Below are positions 5,973-8,773 of a stretch of 8,773 bases of DNA, in pieces. The stretch comes from an uncultured Phenylobacterium sp. (GTDB lineage: Bacteria; Pseudomonadota; Alphaproteobacteria; Caulobacterales; Caulobacteraceae): the NCBI GenBank assembly GCA_945952175.1, contig CAMFHW010000145.1, forward strand, positions 1 through 8,773, given 5' to 3'. The notes under the pieces are model-generated. The model had not been told where the DNA came from and did no database searches. It saw nothing but the letters and a program-made list of their open reading frames with translations. Numbering within the stretch: position 1 is the stretch's first letter; each line of letters begins with the position of its first letter. The position numbers and the translations under genes are program-made.

Positions 5973-6476
5973 CTACTCCTCGCGCTCGACGAAGGCCGGC
6001 GGGCGGGCGTCGACAGCGCGCTGGTACACGTGACGATGACGATGGACGACGTGGGCCCACTGGTCGGGCGTCACGCCGGGGGCGGCCTCGAAGGCGTCGA
6101 AGCCGCAGCGGACCATATGGCCCGCCTGCTCGAGGAAGACGTCGCCGACGGCGCGGACCTCGCCGGCGAAGCCCAGCCGCTTGCGCAGCAGGGTCGCCGA
6201 GGAGAAGGCGCGGCCATCGCGGTGTTTCGGGAAGGCCAGTGCGACCACAGCCAGGCGCGGCAGGTCGTAGGCGAGCGCCTCGACCTCTTCGGCCGGCTCG
6301 ATGCGCACGCCGATCTGACGGCCCTCGGACAGCAGGCGGTCGCCGTCGGTCTGGAACCGCGCCAGCGAGATGATCACGTCGCCTTGCGGGATGTCCTGGT
6401 CGTCGGCGACGGCGGTGAAGGCGTCGTCGGCGAAGGCGAAGTCGTCGCCCTGCCCCTTCTTAATGAGCGTCGGCAT
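5973..6476 (-). CDS. DUF934 family protein, sulfite-reduction partner of unknown function
   Basis: A 167-residue soluble protein of the DUF934 (COG3749) family, known from its constant position between cysI and cysH but without an established biochemical role. The family core is clear at about residues 71-131: LPRLAVVALAFPKHRDGRAFSSATLLRKRLGFAGEV, then AVGDVFLEQAGHMVRCGFDAFE. The single Cys in MVRCGFDAF is part of that core. There is no signal peptide, membrane segment or metal-binding cysteine cluster. The start is ATG 6476, since AAGGAGG (plus-strand 6483-6489) lies six bases upstream; the gene begins inside cysI and overlaps its end by 17 bases in another frame. It ends five bases before cysH. 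Coupled translation with both neighbours suggests it works with the reductases, as an accessory, assembly or electron-transfer factor (inference). The C-terminus after about residue 140 is His/Arg-rich. Confidence 0.93.
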   Translation of the reverse strand: MPTLIKKGQGDDFAFADDAFTAVADDQDIPQGDVIISLARFQTDGDRLLSEGRQIGVRIEPAEEVEALAYDLPRLAVVALAFPKHRDGRAFSSATLLRKRLGFAGEVRAVGDVFLEQAGHMVRCGFDAFEAAPGVTPDQWAHVVHRHRHVYQRAVDARPPAFVEREE

Positions 6477-8115
6477 AGACGGCCTCCTTGAACGGCGCGT
6501 CGCCGGTGCGGCGGAAGGTGTCGAGGAAGCGTTCGCCGTCATGGCGTTCGCGCAGATAGACCTCGACCAGGGTGTCGATCGCGTCGGTCACCTTGTCGGC
6601 CGGCAGGGCCGGACCCAGGATCTTGCCGATCGAAGCGTCCTCGGCGCCGGAGCCGCCCAGGGTGAGCTGGTAGAACTCCTCGCCCTTCTTATCGACGCCC
6701 AGGATGCCGACGTGGCCGACATGGTGGTGGCCGCAGGCGTTGATGCAGCCGCTGATCTTGATCTTCAGCTCGCCGATCAGTTCGGCGCGATCCTGGTCGG
6801 CGAACCGCTTGGCGATGTCCTGGGCGATCGGGATCGCTCGCGCATTGGCCAGCGCGCAGTAGTCCAGGCCCGGGCAGGCGATGATGTCGGTGATCAGGTT
6901 GATGTTCGGCGTGCCTAGCCCGGCCTTGGCCAGCGCCAGATAGACGGTGTGGGCGTCGTCCAGCCTGACGTGCGGCAGGACCAGGTTCTGCTCGTGCGTC
7001 ACCCGGATGTCGTCCTGGCCATAGCGTTCCGCCAGGTCGGCCACGACCTCCATCTGCTCCGACGTCGCGTCGCCGGGCGTGTCGCCGATCCCCTTCAGGG
7101 AGACCTCGACGATGGTGTAGCCGGCCCGTTTGTGGGGCTTCAGGTTGTTGCGGGCGAAGCGGGCGAAGGCCGGATCGGTGGCGAGCGCGGCCTCGTACTT
7201 CTCAGAGCGGTTCACCAGCACGTCGAAGGCCTTGGGCGCGAAGGCGCCGCGGATGCGGGCGATCTCGGTGTCCGGCAGGTCGCCGGCCGGGCCGATCTTG
7301 GCCCATTCCTCCTCGACCTGGCGGGCGAATTCCTCGCGGCCCAGGGCCGAGACCAGGATCTTGATCCGGGCCTTGTAGATGTTGTCCCGGCGGCCGTGGC
7401 GATTGTAGACCCGCAGGATCGCCTCCAGGTACGAGAACAGCCGGTTGGCCGGCAGGAACTCGCGCACCGTCGGGCCGATGAACGGCGTGCGGCCCATGCC
7501 GCCGCCGACGATCACCTCGAAACCCAGCTGGCCGTCGCGGGCGCGGCGGATCATCAGGCCGATGTCATGCGCCTTGGCCGCCGTGCGGTCCTTGGCGGAA
7601 GCGGTGATGGCGATCTTGAACTTGCGCGGCAGGAACGAGAATTCCGGGTGCAGGCTCGACCACTGGCGGATCGCCTCCGACCACACGCGCGGATCGTCCA
7701 GCTCGTCCGCCGTCGCGCCGGCATAGGGGTCGGCGGTGACGTTGCGGATGCAGTTGCCGCTGGTCTGGATGGCGTGCATGTCGACGCTGGCCAGGTGATC
7801 GAGGATCTCCGGTGCGTCCTTCAGTTTGATCCAGTGGAACTGCAGGTTGGTGCGCGTCGTGAAGTGGCCGTAGCCCTTGTCGTAGGTGCGGCCGATCTCG
7901 GCCAGCTTCCGCATCTGGGTCGAATTCAGCGAGCCGTAGGGGATCGCGATCCGCAGCATGTAGGCGTGCAGCTGCAGATAGAGGCCGTTCATCAAGCGCA
8001 GCTGCTTGAACTGGTCCTCGGTGATCTCGCCCTTCAGGCGGCGGTCGACCTGTTCGCGGAATTCCGCGGCGCGGTCGGCCAGGACGTCCTTGTCGATGGC
8101 GTCGTACTGGTACAT
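6460..8115 (-). CDS. cysI: CysI: sulfite (nitrite/sulfite) reductase hemoprotein
   Basis: Siroheme and [4Fe-4S] enzyme catalysing the six-electron reduction of sulfite to sulfide in the cytosol. The 551 residues show the two-fold repeated ferredoxin-like and siroheme-binding halves. HFTTRTNLQFHW at 84-95 includes the siroheme-contacting Arg88; TSGNCIRNVTADPYAG lies at 118-133; RKFKIAI at 164-170 supplies basic active-site residues. The four cluster cysteines are C414 and C420 (ACPGLDYC) and C457 and C461 (GCINACGHHHVGH). The protein is the single-chain alphaproteobacterial form, found here without CysJ, so the electron donor is probably ferredoxin reduced through Fpr. Sulfite rather than nitrite is chosen from the cysG/cysH context. 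The gene begins four bases after DUF2849 with a weak ribosome site (GCGGAAA) and its end overlaps DUF934 by 17 bases. Confidence 0.95.
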   Translation of the reverse strand: MYQYDAIDKDVLADRAAEFREQVDRRLKGEITEDQFKQLRLMNGLYLQLHAYMLRIAIPYGSLNSTQMRKLAEIGRTYDKGYGHFTTRTNLQFHWIKLKDAPEILDHLASVDMHAIQTSGNCIRNVTADPYAGATADELDDPRVWSEAIRQWSSLHPEFSFLPRKFKIAITASAKDRTAAKAHDIGLMIRRARDGQLGFEVIVGGGMGRTPFIGPTVREFLPANRLFSYLEAILRVYNRHGRRDNIYKARIKILVSALGREEFARQVEEEWAKIGPAGDLPDTEIARIRGAFAPKAFDVLVNRSEKYEAALATDPAFARFARNNLKPHKRAGYTIVEVSLKGIGDTPGDATSEQMEVVADLAERYGQDDIRVTHEQNLVLPHVRLDDAHTVYLALAKAGLGTPNINLITDIIACPGLDYCALANARAIPIAQDIAKRFADQDRAELIGELKIKISGCINACGHHHVGHVGILGVDKKGEEFYQLTLGGSGAEDASIGKILGPALPADKVTDAIDTLVEVYLRERHDGERFLDTFRRTGDAPFKEAVYADAH

Positions 8116-8119
8116 GGCG

Positions 8120-8479
8120 CTATTTCCGCTTGATCAGGTTGACGCGGCCGGTCGAGCGGGCCGCGCCATGGGCGTGCCGCAGCGCCTCGATGGCGGCGCC
8201 GCCCTCGGCCTGCTTGCCGTGCATCGGATGGTTGGTGGGCCCCAGCGCGCGGAGGCGCTCGCGATAGCTCACCGGCGCCCAGAGCCCTTCGCTCTCGACC
8301 AGGTCGATCAGATAAGGGTCGACCACGATGGTCTGCTGGGCCTTGGCATGGCCTTCGGCGGTTTCGGCGGCGTCCTCGGCCGCGAACAGCTCGGCGTCGG
8401 CGAAACGCTCGACCCAGGCTCCGGCTTTCCAGAAAACGGCTTCCCCGTCGGTCAGACGGTTGCCGGTCAAGGCTCTCAT
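8120..8479 (-). CDS. DUF2849 family protein, sulfur-operon partner of unknown function
   Basis: A 119-residue protein of the DUF2849 family, which in alphaproteobacteria sits between cysG and cysI; its function is not established. The N-terminal MRALTGNRLTDGEAVFW and the central VVDPYLIDLVESEGLWAPVSYRERLRALGP (about 52-80) are the recognisable family blocks. The remaining ~38 residues, ending ARSTGRVNLIKRK, are basic and glycine-rich and appear to go beyond the core I recall. There are no cysteines, membrane segments or signal peptide. The ATG overlaps the cysG stop as ATGA, and GGGGAG (plus-strand 8487-8492) lies seven bases upstream. Tight coupling on both sides suggests a role with siroheme delivery or CysI, perhaps as a small adaptor; this is inference from position. 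Confidence 0.9.
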   Translation of the reverse strand: MRALTGNRLTDGEAVFWKAGAWVERFADAELFAAEDAAETAEGHAKAQQTIVVDPYLIDLVESEGLWAPVSYRERLRALGPTNHPMHGKQAEGGAAIEALRHAHGAARSTGRVNLIKRK

Positions 8480-8773
8480 GACATCACTCCCCGCCCACGG
8501 CCCTGGGCTTCGAACTCGGAAACGATCTGCCCCACCCCCGCTTGGGCGAGCGCCATGGCTTCGCCGACGATCAGCAGGGCGGGACCCGACACCTGGGCGG
8601 CCGCGTCCGCGAGGCCGGCCAGGGTAGTGACGATGCGGCGCTCGTCGGCGCGGCTGGCGTTCTCGACGATCAGGGCGGGGGTCGAACCCTCTCGGCCCGC
8701 GCCGATCAGCCGCCCGGCGATCCCGGCGGCGGTCGAGACGCCCATATAGATCACGACGGTGTGGTTCGGCTTG
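8476..8773 (-). CDS. cysG: CysG / uroporphyrinogen-III C-methyltransferase, C-terminal part (partial)
   Basis: The frame runs through the right edge, so only the C-terminal ~98 residues are present. They read KPNHTVVIYMGVSTAAGIAG, then TPALIVENASRADERR, then GPALLIVGEAMAL: the end of the SUMT methylase fold, including the YMG segment, the VENAS motif and the conserved last strand GPALLIVGE. The enzyme methylates uroporphyrinogen III twice with S-adenosylmethionine to precorrin-2, the precursor of the siroheme needed by CysI. Whether this copy also carries the N-terminal dehydrogenase/ferrochelatase domain of full CysG cannot be seen, so it could be a stand-alone CobA-type enzyme. An in-frame GTG at 8754 is not the start, since the conserved sequence continues upstream of it. 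The stop overlaps the DUF2849 start (ATGA). The operon promoter lies outside the window. Confidence 0.92.
   Translation of the reverse strand, partial: KPNHTVVIYMGVSTAAGIAGRLIGAGREGSTPALIVENASRADERRIVTTLAGLADAAAQVSGPALLIVGEAMALAQAGVGQIVSEFEAQGRGRGVMS

Noticed and set aside
4576..6033. Long open frame on the plus strand antisense to fpr and cysH
   Set aside because: Typical shadow frame in G+C-rich DNA: low-complexity Gly/Ala/Val/Gln/His-rich translation, no domain, and the opposite strand carries two unmistakable enzymes.
5968..6060. N-terminal extension of CysH into DUF934
   Set aside because: The extension is Arg/Pro-rich antifamily sequence in the wrong frame of DUF934, and the ATG at 5967 has GAGGAG at the right distance.
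6477..6542. N-terminal extension of DUF934 into cysI
   Set aside because: AAGGAGG six bases before ATG 6476 fixes the start; the extra residues resemble random Ser/Ala/Arg sequence.
6949..8133. Long plus-strand open frame antisense to cysI
   Set aside because: It mirrors cysI codons, has no recognisable motif, and the minus-strand protein has all four cluster cysteines.
1..8773. CRISPR arrays, tRNA or rRNA genes, insertion sequences, prophage or toxin-antitoxin genes
   Set aside because: No spaced repeats, cloverleaf pattern, transposase or recombinase motif, or paired small toxin/antitoxin genes were found; the window reads as ordinary chromosomal genes.

Overview
The window looks like chromosome of a G+C-rich alphaproteobacterium, most likely in or near the Caulobacteraceae (Caulobacter/Phenylobacterium type). 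That placement is inferred from codon usage, strongly G/C third positions, and a cysG-DUF2849-cysI-DUF934-cysH-fpr gene order that I recall from alphaproteobacteria; no database was consulted. Genes are packed tightly, no stretch over about 170 bases lacks a gene, and I see no tRNA, rRNA, insertion sequence, prophage or CRISPR array.

Layout. Bases 1-39 may hold the last codons of a plus-strand membrane protein. Bases 49-3089 hold a minus-strand run read as glutathione S-transferase -> secreted S1/P1 nuclease -> Nudix hydrolase -> FolD; nuclease and Nudix are almost certainly translationally coupled. A divergent intergenic region (3090-3253) separates this from two plus-strand genes: a small secreted 3D-domain protein and an AAA_28-type P-loop ATPase. 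The ATPase converges on the last block with only 6 bases between stop codons.

Bases 4390-8773 are a minus-strand assimilatory sulfate-reduction operon, read as cysG (C-terminal part only, cut by the right edge) -> DUF2849 -> cysI -> DUF934 -> cysH -> fpr. The first five genes overlap or sit within a few bases of each other; fpr follows after 27 bases. CysG makes the siroheme precursor, CysH reduces activated sulfate (APS or PAPS) to sulfite, and CysI (siroheme plus [4Fe-4S]) reduces sulfite to sulfide. Fpr is the likely source of electrons, since no flavoprotein subunit CysJ is in the visible part. DUF2849 and DUF934 are uncharacterised partners fixed in this setting. The operon promoter lies beyond the right edge.

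I find no wholly new multi-gene system. The least understood pieces are the two DUF proteins in the sulfur operon, the AAA_28 ATPase, the minimal secreted 3D protein, and a nuclease with a Glu where the family has a zinc-binding Asp. Several starts were moved from the longest open frame to internal ATGs on the basis of clear Shine-Dalgarno sequences.
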